Below, piece by piece: positions 44,590 through 54,907 of a stretch of 64,000 nt of DNA. Under the pieces are notes generated by a model. The model was not told where the DNA came from, ran no database searches, and worked only from the letters and a program-made list of their open reading frames with translations. Position 1 is the stretch's first letter, and every line of letters begins with the position of its first letter. The stretch is from Selaginella moellendorffii (taxonomy: Eukaryota; Streptophyta; Lycopodiopsida; Selaginellales; Selaginellaceae). The DNA lies in NCBI RefSeq assembly GCF_000143415.4, contig NW_003314286.1:1615129-1679128 (forward strand). Direction: 5' to 3'. The position numbers and the translations under genes are program-made.

Positions 44590-47500
44590 ATGGAAGTCGA
44601 GGCGGATGTTCCGGTCCAGGAATCTAGTGAATCCGAGGCCCCGAAGAAGGCGGAGGTAATGGAATCGCAGGACGCTGTTTCCAGCTACAGAGTTGTAGAT
44701 GCGGTTGCAGAGAGCGAAGGGGATTGGCCGGGGCCAAGATGTGGGCACACTCTCACAGCGCTCGCTCCAATTGGCAAGGAAGGCACTGCCGTCTACATTG
44801 CCCATCGCCTTGTGCTGTTTGGAGGTGCCACGGCTCTGGAAGGAGCATCTGGAACTGGACCGCCCCTCTCGCCGTCTTCTGGAGACCCTGGAATCAGTAA
44901 GTGGTGTTCTTCCTTTTGTTTTCTCGGGAATTAACGAGTCCCGTGATCTCCAGGAATCGCTGAAGTTACTGCAAACGTCCATTGCTTTGACACTGCTTCG
45001 AAAAAATGGCAAAAGTATGTTACTCTCTATTTTTTGCGCCTTTCTTTTTGTTGTTACTTCCTTGGACGATTCTCTTATGATCGATGCGAATTTTGCAGGC
45101 TCAATCCTTCAGGTATCGCTCCATCACCAAGAGCTGCTCATGCTGCAGCGGCAGTGGGTCCGATGGTTGTTTTTCAGGTACGTGTTTTACTTTCGGAGAA
45201 CTTTGCAAATGGTTCTGCATTGTAGGGTGGCATCGGTCCTGCTGGACTCTCATCGGATGACTTGCATGTCTTGGATTTGTCTCAGCCCGAGGCAAAATGG
45301 CATAGGTAGAAGATTTCATGTAACGGGAATGTTGCTTGACTTTTATTCCGCAGGGTGGTTGTCAAAGAAGGACCACGGCCAGGCCCACGCTATGGGCATG
45401 TTATGGCACTAGTTGCACAATTCTTGATACTGGTTTCTGGGAACGACGGTACAGTTATGAGTGCTAAGGCTTTCAAGTTTATAAGCGATGTATACTTGAG
45501 CAGGTGTTCGACTTTTCTCGGATGTTTGGGTTCTAGACACGACGAAGAAGCCTTACCAATGGGAGAAGGTTGAAGCCGGTGGCGATGGACCTCCGCCTTG
45601 CATGTAGGTGCATGGGTAAACATCAAACCCCGTCACTTTTTCTTGTTCTAACTGCGCTGACGCTCATTATCAGGTATGCAGCCGCAAGCACACGAAAGGA
45701 TGGCGTACTTCTATTTTGCGGTGGGAGGGATTCAAACGGTGTGGTAAGGTTTCCACACTTTCCCATTAGAACAAAGTCCCTGATGCCTCGACTTTGTAGC
45801 CTGTTCCTGGTATATATCGTCTTGAGAGGAATCAAATTGGGCAGTGGCACTGGGATAGGTTGCCTGGGACCTCACCTTCTCCTCGGTATCAGCATGCAGC
45901 GGTATATTGCTTCCACTTATCTTGAAAATATTAACTCTCCTCTATTTGAAGGCTTTTGCAGATGCCAGATTTCACATTTCTGGCGGAGCTCAAGGGCGTG
46001 GACATATTGTGGATGACGCGTCGTCTTTTGCAGGCAAGTTGTGGAACCCGTTTAATCAAACAGCTTACTTTTTTTGTTCAATCTAACAGTTTTTGATACG
46101 AATTCGGGAGTCTGGTACGAGGCTAAGTCCACTGGTGCCTCCGATGAGTCTCTTGCACTCACTAAACGTTGTAGACATGCTGCGGTGGGTCTGGGGAAGA
46201 CTATGTACATTTATGGCGGCTTGAAATCAGGTGACATTCTGACCTCACATGCCTTGTCTATGTTCTCATTATGTACTTGTAGTTTAGGTGTGCTGTTTAG
46301 TGACCTGCTAGTTGCTGACGACGGGAAGCTGGAGGCTGCTTGCCGTCGGAACGAGAGCAATGCGACCATACGGTAATTGTATGTTTTCCGAAGTCTTAAA
46401 TAGCTTCAACTTTAAAATCTTCAGGAGAGATCCGAAAGATCTTCAGCTTTTGGTTGAAGCATCGACTGCTGAGGCCGAGGCTATGACCGCTATCATGGAT
46501 AAGGTACAAAGCCAAAATAACGGGGTTGCAGTTGAAAGTGTCTCGCCATCTTCCGACTTACCTATGCCCAATGCCATGCCCGGCTCGGACGTTCGACTTC
46601 ATCACAGAGCGGTAAGTAAAACAGTGAAGAATGGATCTAATGAAGAGCTTGTTGTTCTCCGATTGCTCTAGATTGTTGCCACAGAGCCGGGAGGTGGAAC
46701 GTTACGAAGTCTAGTGAGGCAGCTCTCCTTGGACCGTTTTGAAAACGAGGGACGAAGGGTGACTCGTGAAATTTCGAGGAGAGTCTTAGAAAGACAAATT
46801 TCGATGTACGGTGTACATAAGAAGGTGTGTTTCTCTGCTCGTTCGATGAGTTCGTACTTACTAGGATACGGTTTTCAGGTTTTGGCTCTCTTGTTAAAGC
46901 CCCGAGAATGGAAACCTTCCTTGCGGAGAAATCTATTTCTTGAATTCAACGAGGTTCTAGAGCTCTGTGACTCGGCAGAAAACATCTTTAGAGCCGAGCC
47001 TAATGTTCTAAAATTGAAAGCTCCCGTCAAAATTTTTGGCGACATCCATGGGCAATTTGGAGATCTGATGCGCTTGTTTAACGAATACGGATCGCCGTCT
47101 ACAGCTGGAGATATTTCGTAAGACTTTTCTACAAGACTTTTCTTTGGTTTTAACACTTGTAGTACTGGCTACAGGTACATTGATTATCTTTTCCTTGGTG
47201 ACTACGTGGATCGTGGACAACATAGCCTGGAAACTATTTTCTTGCTGCTAGCATTGAAGGTAGCACTTTACATTTATCACGCAGACTGATAAGTTCTCTC
47301 ACTGGTTTTAGATTGAGCACCCTGAACACGTGCATATGATTCGAGGCAACCACGAAGCTCAAGACATCAATGCGCTCTTTGGCTTCCGCACCGAGTGTGT
47401 AGAACGAATGGTTTGTGTGCGTTTCTACAGTGCACTGTGGCGCCTAACTATTGAGCTTTTGGACAGGGCGAGTGGGAAGGAGTATGGGCCTGGCACCGCA

Positions 47501-48305
47501 TGAACCAGCTCTTCAACTGGCTGCCCCTTGCCGCAGTGATAGAGGAAAAAATTATCTGCATGCACGGTGGGATTGGCAAGTCCATCAACCACATTTCTCA
47601 GATCGACAACCTTGTTCGTCCAATCACAATGGATACAGGATCCAATGTCCTGATGGATCTTCTTTGGTAAGCTGGGCGGTTCTGTCATCTTCAAGCGCCT
47701 GACTTGTGTTTGACAGGTCCGATCCAACTGAGAACGACAGCATCCAAGGCATTCAACCAAACGCTCGTGGACCAGGCCTGGTTACGTTTGGCGTAAGTAA
47801 CTCTCGATTGGAACAAAACTTGCTCATGGAGTCATCGTGGTTTTGCAGCCGGACAGAGTGATGGACTTCTGCAATAACAACAACCTGGACTTGATCATCA
47901 GAGCGCACGAATGCGTGATGGATGGGTTTGAACGATTCGCCCAGGGGCACCTGATAACTCTCTTCTCTGCGACAAACTACTGCGGTTAGTCCGTCAATCG
48001 TCTCTTTTGCGTGGCCTTTGAGCGTTTCGAGCTCTTGCAGGCACGGCCAACAATGCGGGAGCGCTCTTGGTCCTCGGGAGAGACCTCGTCGTTGTGCCAA
48101 AACTGATCCATCCATTGCCTCCGTTCGACGAGGACGAGATGGACGTGACATGGATGCAGGTGAGAAGAAACGAGATGAAAAGCTTGGCAATGACGACATG
48201 GTTTTGTGTGTATGATCTCAGGAGTTGAATGCCCAGAGGCCGCCGACGCCAACGAGAGGAAGACCGCCGTCTGTGGCGGATCGAAGCTCTCTGGCTTACA
48301 TCTAA
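44590..48305 (+). CDS. BSL: BSL-type kelch-repeat Ser/Thr protein phosphatase
   Basis: This is a homologue of BSU1/BSL1-3, the plant phosphatases that act in brassinosteroid signalling by inactivating GSK3-like kinases. It starts [20 protein letters not shown]. The N-terminal kelch propeller includes [67 protein letters not shown] and [19 protein letters not shown], then [21 protein letters not shown] linker ([20 protein letters not shown]) leads to the phosphatase domain. All three metal-binding motifs are intact: [31 protein letters not shown] and [12 protein letters not shown]; later motifs are [21 protein letters not shown] and [11 protein letters not shown]. It ends DRSSLAYI. About twenty short introns, 50-80 bp, separate the exons, and the spliced product is roughly 850 residues. 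Confidence 0.92.
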
Positions 48306-48453
48306 CGTGTAGTTTGTATCGTCGTTTGGTTTCGTCCCTGTACATTCCAGATGGATTAGTTCTCCAACTGTTTTACAAATTCTTTCAAAGTGCAGTGTTA
48401 TAGCATAAACGAACAAATAAAAAACTTCAAAACTTCGAAAGATAACGTCTAAG

Positions 48454-48525
48454 ATCAGAGTGGCGCAACGGAGGCGTGGTGGGCCCATAACCCACAGGTC
48501 GGAGGATCGAAACCTCCCTCTGATA
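48454..48525 (+). tRNA. initiator tRNA-Met (anticodon CAT)
   Basis: This 72-nt gene starts ATCAGAGTGGCGCAACGGAG. The acceptor stem begins with an A1:U72 pair, and the anticodon stem has three consecutive G:C pairs next to loop CCATAA, both typical of eukaryotic initiators. The match to plant initiator tRNA is nearly complete. It lies about 150 bp downstream of the BSL stop codon. Confidence 0.95.
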
Positions 48526-48649
48526 ATTTGACAGTTTTAACTTTTCGACCTTTAAAAACTATCAAAATACACACTATCCGAAAAAATTCACAAAAAGTAT
48601 TTCTACCGCTTGGAAATATTCTTATCGTATCCACAGGTTTTAGGGCGGC

Positions 48650-49056
48650 ATGGCGATGGCAGTGGGAGTGTTGCGGCTCGCAAGCCCAGTGCTGCCCCAG
48701 CAGCAGTCGATAGCCGTGGTGCCCATGGCTCACACTGGCCGGAAAACCAGGAAGGGCGCCAAGATAATGAAGTCGATCTACTCGCCTGCGGGGTTTAACA
48801 TCCGGCGCATCCGACTGCGAAAGAAATGGAGCGAAAATCCCCCTCCCACCGACGCCCCCGCGTCGTCGAAATCGCCCAGGCCTTCGCCCAAGTCCGCCCG
48901 AGCCAGCCCAGACAAATGTAAGTGCCAAACCACCACTTCTTTCGTCAAATTCCAACAAATTCGTGTGTTACAGCAGCAGAGACAGCAGTCGCGACCCCGG
49001 AAGCAAGCCCAGAAGCGGCAGAGGCAACGACTGCAACTGCATCGAGCGAGGCTTAG
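48650..49056 (+). CDS. small basic protein of unknown function, possible organelle ribosomal
   Basis: Two exons (48650-48917 and 48974-49056) give 116 residues. The N-terminus MAMAVGVLRLASPVLPQQQS resembles an organelle presequence. It is followed by a highly basic block (TGRKTRKGAKIMKSIYSPAG, then RRIRLRKKW), a Pro/Ser/Lys-rich linker, and an Ala/Glu/Thr-rich acidic tail ending TTATASSEA. The basic block has a loose resemblance to the bTHX (30S THX/PSRP4) family (G..RKTRKG..), but the match is weak. Both splice sites are consistent and the frame is kept. The function is not claimed. Confidence 0.6.
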
Positions 49057-49148
49057 CCATTCCCTTGTTTTTAGGGTTCTTCGCGAGAACCGTCCATCAA
49101 TTCGTAAAAACAAAAAATCTCTATCCACATGAGAGCAGTAGTTGGGCT

Positions 49149-49304
49149 CTACTCTGAGATCGAACGCTCCAGCGGATGATAGGGCCGTGGAATACAAAGT
49201 TCCCCTCCACCGACACTGCCAGCCTTGAATTTCAGAGGCTCAATCTCTCTCTTAGTAGCTTCATCCAGTAAAGGAATTGCCTCTTGAAGCCTCCTATTTT
49301 CCAT
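49149..49304 (-). CDS. short unrecognised ORF (possible terminal exon)
   Basis: A 51-residue frame, MENRRLQEAIPLLDEATKRE then IEPLKFKAGSVGGGELCIPR and ending PLERSISE, has coding-like composition. A T-rich tract ending TTTTTTGCAG lies upstream on the minus strand near 49380, so it may be the last exon of a longer gene whose other exons are lost in the AT-rich region. No family is recognised. It converges on the preceding gene with about 90 bp between the stops. Confidence 0.35.
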   Translation of the reverse strand: MENRRLQEAIPLLDEATKREIEPLKFKAGSVGGGELCIPRPYHPLERSISE

Positions 49305-51238
49305 TGAACCACTCCAAAGTTATAAATGTTGTTCTTGTGTAAGTTGGCTCTTAGTCCCAATAGCCCTGCCTAGATCTGCAAAAAACATCATCAGAGGATA
49401 AAAAAAGAAGTTTTTGGTTGGAACTTTTGAAATAAGAGTTTTTTAGATGGGACTTTTGTGTTTTAAGCTAAAATTTGCATAAAATATAGCTTTACATTGT
49501 TGTACTTTATATTATTTATCCATTAAATATAATATTGTAATTGAAAACTTTTGGAGCATAAAATAATGTTAAACTTTAAAATTATAGTCATAAAAAATAC
49601 TATTAACAAATAAATTCTTAAAAAGTTTTTATTAGCCATATTTTATATAATATATTTTTTAAAAAAAGTTCTTATTAGTAAAAGGAAGCATTTAGTGAAA
49701 TTTTGGAAATGTTTTAAAAAATAGTTGGAAAGAATATAAACTTTTAAAATATAATTTTATTTATATATAATTTATTATGAAGTTTTATTTTTAAATGGTA
49801 GCTTTATTTCTTTTTTGTTTTGACACATTTTTCAGAAACTTGAAGCTAAAACAAATTTAATAACAGCTTTTTATATATGTATTTGTATCAAAATGTAAAA
49901 ATTTCTAATAGTAGTATTAGGTTTCTTACTTTAGATAAAATATATGGGGTTTTTTCAAAGATTATTGTTGATAAAAAAAATATTTTGATGGAAACTTAAA
50001 TAACATTATGATATAAGGTAGCATTTTATTGTAACAAATAAAAATAAAAATATTATATTATAAATTTACATAATAAATATGAGTAAGTATGATATAGTTT
50101 TATTAATATATATATACAATTTGTAATAGAGTACTTCTCATTCAACCCCAAAATGAGAAGTGCTCTTAAATTAAACTTCATGCTATAATTTACCCCAGAG
50201 TTTTAAGTTTTCTCCATTACTCCCAATCAACAATTTACCATTTGCACATCTCTGACACTTATAATAAACTTGATGAACCACTTCTCATACCTTACTTGAA
50301 GTGGTAGCATTCTTCACCATCAAAACATCCTCAAACCTAACTCACTCAATCAAAATTGAGGTGATATAAACATCCTTGAAGTCCTCTACATGCATTTGTA
50401 TCTCAATTGTTATTCTGGGGACAACTTCCCAAATTCTACTTCATTCAACTATGATTGCAACAACTCCTTTCCAATGACTAACCCAAGAACCTTCTTTATT
50501 TCAACTTTGTCTCAACAATTGAGACCCATCTAAAAGCATTCTTATGTGACGAAAGAAGCTTTGATCCCTTAGATCCACTAGATTTCCTTATCACTTAAAG
50601 ATCAGTGTCCCTCGTAGTCACACCTTTTAATGGCAACCTCTCAACCCCCTTCCAACCTCCTCACCAATTAAAGCACCGCCTTAAGAAATACTTAATTCTC
50701 TATATTGATCAAAAGGATACAACTTGCCTCCATAAGTCCAACAGAAGACTTAGATTCCTGTGAGTTGCTTCTGTAGTCGTTTGCAAAGAACTGGATCTAA
50801 AAAAGCCTTGATTTCTTTGTGTTTTAACAGATTAAATTCAAACAGATGCATTAAGAATTGAATGATCTCTCAGAGAACAATCGCTCTTGAGAACTCCCCT
50901 GCTCTTTCCTTGTAAATTAGATCAATTTCTTGTTTTCTTTTTCACAGGTGGTAAGTTGTAGAAAAGCTTTCTCATAGATTAGTTTTAACTTGTAATATCA
51001 AATCTGCCAGAAGAGAGAAATTCTCATGTGAGCATGATCATAACCTACAGGGTTACGAGATCGCCTATTACGGGCTGTAGTCGTCCCTGCAAATCTCCTG
51101 AATCCTGGAAGGAAGAAATGTTTGTAAGAAGTTTATGATCTATAGAGATTATAAATCATGAGAACTCACAAGCTTATAAGTATAAATTACATATCGTAAA
51201 GCACTGATTCCAAATTACATGCACACCCATCTTCTCAT
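49305..51238. other. AT-rich spacer
   Basis: The stretch 49380-50150 is extremely AT-rich with no usable frame. 50150-50700 has higher GC and looks like degenerate repeat sequence, but no coding match could be supported. The remainder up to the PPR gene holds nothing definite. Confidence 0.55.
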
Positions 51239-53257
51239 ATGGAGGCACTGGATGGATTGAACTCGGTACAACAGCAGGGTCTCTCCCGGGGTCTCGATTC
51301 CTCAGAGAAAACCGCAAGTTTTGTGAGGCTTCTCCAGCAGCATGGAGACCAGAAATCGCTGTCAGCCGGGAGGCATCTTCACTCTCAGGTGGCAAGAGCA
51401 GGACTAGACAGAGACACATACCTTGGAAATCTCATTGTGAGAATGTATAGCAAGTGTGGAAGCCTCGATGACGCTCGCCAAGCATTCGAGAGGATTCATC
51501 GCCCGGACTCTGTCTCCTGGAACAGCATCATGGCCGCTTATATAAAGTGCGGGGAGATCGAGCAAGCCAGACGGGTGTTTGATTCCATGCCCAGAAAGAG
51601 CATCGTCTCGTGGAATGCGATTATTGTTGCATATGCCCAGACTAGTCATATGGAGATTGCAAAAGGCTTGTTTGACGCGGCACCTTGTAAAGACGTGGCT
51701 ACGTGGAACGGTATCTTGACAGGATATGCGGACAATGGTCTTGTGAGCGATGCGAAGAATATTTTCGACAAGATGCCGGAGAGAAATGTAGTGTCGTGGA
51801 ATGCTTTGATTGCAGCATTGGCCAAGAACTGGCATTTTGACAAAGCGTTCGCGGCATTTGCGAGGATGGACGTCCAGCCCAACGCGGTGACGTTTGTGAC
51901 GGTGCTGGACGCGTGCGTCGGCGCCGGGGCCACGGGTGGGGGACTGGCTGCCGGCCGTCACGTCTTCGCTCGCGCCACGGCCATGGGAATGGTGGGCGCC
52001 GAGATCAAAGTGGGCAACGCGCTCGTCAACATGTTTGCCAAGTGCGGCAGCCTCGAGGACGCCAGGGCGACGTTCGATCTCATGCCCCGGAAGAACGCCC
52101 GGTCTTCCACGATCATGATCGCCGCGCTGGGTAGCTTTGGGCGATTGGAGGAGGCGCGATCGCTGCTAGATTCCATGGAGATCAAGACGCTCTTCGCGTG
52201 GAATGCGATGATCAGCGCTTATGCCCAGGCCGGCCGCGCGCGCGACGCCCTAGAGACGTTCGAGCGCATGGACGTGGAGCCCGACTCCATCACATTCATC
52301 GGCGTATTAGAGGCCGCCAGCTGGACGGCTGACCTAAGCACCGGCCTCCACGCACACGCCAGCATGGCACGGTGTGGCATCCACGTAGACACCCACGTGG
52401 GCAACGCGCTGGTTAACATGTATGGTAAGTGCGGCAGCGTGGCGCACGCCAGGGAGGCGTTTGAGGCGGTGCGTGACAAGAACGTGGTGACCTGGACGTG
52501 CATGATATCGGTGTATGCCCAGAACCGGCATGCCAGCGCGGCATTCCGGACGTTCCAGCTCATGGACCTCCACGGTGTCGCGTCCAACGAGGTGACGCTC
52601 GCTAACGTGGCAGACGCATGCGCCGAGCTGGCTGAGTTCCCTGGCATGGCCAAGGCCGTACACGAGGTGGCCATGGAGTTGGAGCTAGACCGCGATGTGG
52701 TTCTTGGGAGCGCGCTTGTTACCATGCACGGCAAGTGTGGCAATCTCGGCGCCGCGCGGCGGGCATTCGATCGGATCGAGCGGCGGAATCTCGTCTCCTG
52801 GACGGCGATGATCGCGGCGCTGGCCGAGAATGGGGATCGCGAGGGCGCCTGGGATCTCTTCCGGGCGATGGAGCTGGAAGGGATCGAGCCGGACGAGGTG
52901 TGCTTCATGGGAGTCCTGGCGGCGTGCAAGAACGCGGGCGAGATCCAGAGCGGATTCGAGTATTTCCAGTCCATGACCGAGGATTACAGCATGGATCCAT
53001 CGCCGGGGCACTATACCTTCTTGATCGATCTGCTAGCGCGATCCGGGAAGCTGGAGCTCGCCGAGGATCTGATCCGAGGCATGCCATTCGAGCCCCAGGC
53101 GTGGACGTGGACGTCCCTGCTGGGGGCTTGCAAGATCCACTGGGACGAGCGGCGTGGGGCGATGGCGGCGCAGCGCGCGCTGGTGATCGATCCGCGCAGG
53201 ACGGCGGCGTATGTGATCCTCTCCGATATTTGCGGCAAGAACAGTGTGGGAGTATAA
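51239..53257 (+). CDS. PPR protein of 672 residues, PLS-type with E1 end
   Basis: This intronless gene encodes a PLS-class PPR protein, starting MEALDGLNSVQQQGLSRGLD. Early motifs are S-like (SVSWNSIMAAYIKCGEIEQA). Later ones include P and L motifs such as VQPNAVTFVTVLDAC, VEPDSITFIGVLEAASW and VASNEVTLANVADACAELAE. The repeats GNALVNMYGKCGS and TWTCMISVYAQNR are typical PLS signatures. It ends with E1-like features (GHYTFLIDLLARSGKLELAE, WTWTSLLGACKIH) and AAYVILSDICGKNSVGV, then stops. There is no E2 or DYW domain. It is presumed to bind organelle transcripts. The N-terminus has no clear targeting peptide. Confidence 0.87.
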   Translation: MEALDGLNSVQQQGLSRGLDSSEKTASFVRLLQQHGDQKSLSAGRHLHSQVARAGLDRDTYLGNLIVRMYSKCGSLDDARQAFERIHRPDSVSWNSIMAAYIKCGEIEQARRVFDSMPRKSIVSWNAIIVAYAQTSHMEIAKGLFDAAPCKDVATWNGILTGYADNGLVSDAKNIFDKMPERNVVSWNALIAALAKNWHFDKAFAAFARMDVQPNAVTFVTVLDACVGAGATGGGLAAGRHVFARATAMGMVGAEIKVGNALVNMFAKCGSLEDARATFDLMPRKNARSSTIMIAALGSFGRLEEARSLLDSMEIKTLFAWNAMISAYAQAGRARDALETFERMDVEPDSITFIGVLEAASWTADLSTGLHAHASMARCGIHVDTHVGNALVNMYGKCGSVAHAREAFEAVRDKNVVTWTCMISVYAQNRHASAAFRTFQLMDLHGVASNEVTLANVADACAELAEFPGMAKAVHEVAMELELDRDVVLGSALVTMHGKCGNLGAARRAFDRIERRNLVSWTAMIAALAENGDREGAWDLFRAMELEGIEPDEVCFMGVLAACKNAGEIQSGFEYFQSMTEDYSMDPSPGHYTFLIDLLARSGKLELAEDLIRGMPFEPQAWTWTSLLGACKIHWDERRGAMAAQRALVIDPRRTAAYVILSDICGKNSVGV

Positions 53258-53285
53258 AGAACAGAAAGGGGGGCCAGGAAATATT

Positions 53286-53293
53286 TAGGGTTT
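53286..53293. promoter_or_regulatory. telo-box upstream of the SR45a-like gene
   Basis: TAGGGTTT (AAACCCTA on the other strand) lies 48 bases upstream of the start codon in a compact intergenic region. Confidence 0.35.
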
Positions 53294-53340
53294 GTGCCCT
53301 TCTTCCTCTTTCTTGTTTTGGCGCTCGATCGATCGCAGCG

Positions 53341-54794
53341 ATGGTGAGCCGCTTTGCTACTCTCTATGTGTTCTAACCCGTGCTCTTCCATGGCAGAGTG
53401 GATCGCCAAGGCGTGGCGGAAGAAGGTACTCCTTTTCTCCTCTTCTTTCTCTCCGCGCCTAGGTTTTCTTACGCCCGCGCTTCTTTCTCAGGTACTCGTA
53501 TTCTCCATCGCCTCGGAGAGGGCGCTCCAGGTCGAGGAGCCCGCCACATTGCAGAAGGTATCACTCGCTCGTTCTTTCTTTCTTGTTTTCTTGCTTTTCT
53601 CTTTGTTGTGGCTAAGTAATGCACAGCAGCTATAGGAGCGATGGCCGCGACAAGGACGACGAGATCTCGTGCAATCCCGGAAACAATCTCTACGTTACTG
53701 GGCTCTCGACTCGAGTGACTGAGAAGGACCTCGAGGACTATTTCTCGAAAGAAGGCAAGGTAAACGTTATGCTTTTTCGATTTTGGTGGGATGAGTTTTG
53801 ATTTGTTCTTGGTTTTTGAGTTCCAGGTAGTGGAATGCAGGCTTGTGGTGGATCCTCGAAGTCATGAATCGAGGGGGTTTGGGTTTGTGGCACTAGAATC
53901 TCTGGACGATGCGGAACGCTGCATAAAACGTTTGCACCACTCCAATCTCGAGGGCCGGATCATCACAGTTGAAAAGGTACTCTACTCCAAGCCGTGATGC
54001 TTCTCCAAAAATGGTGGTCACGATTGATCAATCAACCGCTTCTTCCCTGCTCAAAAAACAATCACCACTTGCATCAACCAATCAGTTCATCTCAACAGCT
54101 GCTCCGAATGATCCTCCCGAGCACTCTAGCACTCTAGCCAAAAACTTCAAGCTTGTTGGTGGTCTCCTCAGCAAGCTCAGCTCCAGCTCCTTCCATAAAC
54201 ATCTAAACAAAGCCATAGCTGCATCGAGTGGCCTCAACAGCAATAGCTCTTCCCTATATCAAACTCTTCTGCAACTTTCACGTCCCTCCGGTGTTTGAAG
54301 GTTGGCTTGATCTGACTAGTTCTCTCGAAAGTTTTAGTTTTTTCTTTTTCCTCTTTACAATCTAACAACGCGATTCTCTCTTTGTTCTTCAGGCCAGGAG
54401 GAGCCGAGCGAGAACCCCGACGCCCGGCAAGTACCTCGGAAGTAGAAGTGAGTACCAAAAAAAAGCTTTTCTTTTCATTTTAAGTTCTACTCGAACGTTG
54501 GCGGTCTGATTCGAACGAAAACTGTCAGCTGCAGCAGGCGGTGGAGGACGATCTCACGGACGCCGACACGACGATCGAGACCACCGCGACGATTACTACC
54601 GCGCTGGCAATGGCGGTGGCGGCGGCTACCACCGAAGGTCACCGCGGTACTCACCGTACAGGAGGTCGCCGCGGTACTCGCCATACCGCGACTATGATCG
54701 CTCGTACTCGCCGCCGCCGTACCGGCACCGCAGGGAGTACGACCGGTCCCCGCCGAGTTACCGGCGCTCGCCTCCATCGTATTACCATAGGTGA
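53341..54794 (+). CDS. SR45a/Tra2-like splicing factor
   Basis: Seven exons encode about 200 residues: RS-rich N-terminus, one RRM, RS/Arg-rich tail. The start codon is the last three bases of exon 1 (53341-53343). Exon 2 (53397-53425) and exon 3 (53492-53557) then add MSGSPRRGGRRYSYSPSPRR and GRSRSRSPPHC. Exon 4 (from 53627) has NPGNNLYVTGLSTRVTEKDL and exon 5 (53827-53976) has RLVVDPRSHESRGFGFVAL, the RNP1 segment. Exon 6 (54393-54447) encodes ARRSRARTPTPGKYLGS, as in SR45a proteins. Exon 7 (54538-54794) has many RRSPRYSPY repeats and ends PSYYHR. The RRM binds exonic RNA. Two acceptor sites are CAGCAG tandems. Intron 5 (53977-54392) is 416 bp, far longer than neighbours. Confidence 0.88.
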
Positions 54795-54844
54795 AAAGTT
54801 GGAAGTTGTAAGAAAATTACTAGGGTAAACATTAGGGAAATTTC

Positions 54845-54852
54845 TAGGGTTT
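54845..54852. promoter_or_regulatory. telo-box upstream of the 1185-residue PPR gene
   Basis: TAGGGTTT lies between the SR45a-like stop codon and the first in-frame ATG of the next PPR gene. Confidence 0.35.
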
Positions 54853-54907
54853 ATGGACTATGCGGGATTTCCGCGGCATTTGTTCGTCGGGATTTCCATA
54901 GCGCGAA

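Noticed and set aside
50150-50700. Degenerate segment considered as a retrotransposon gag region
   Set aside because: Several short open stretches on the minus strand but no motif that would identify an element.
53969-54298. 109-codon frame inside intron 5 of the SR45a-like gene
   Set aside because: It overlaps a well-supported intron, has no family match and starts in the downstream part of an exon in another frame. Kept as a comment under the intron finding, not called a gene.
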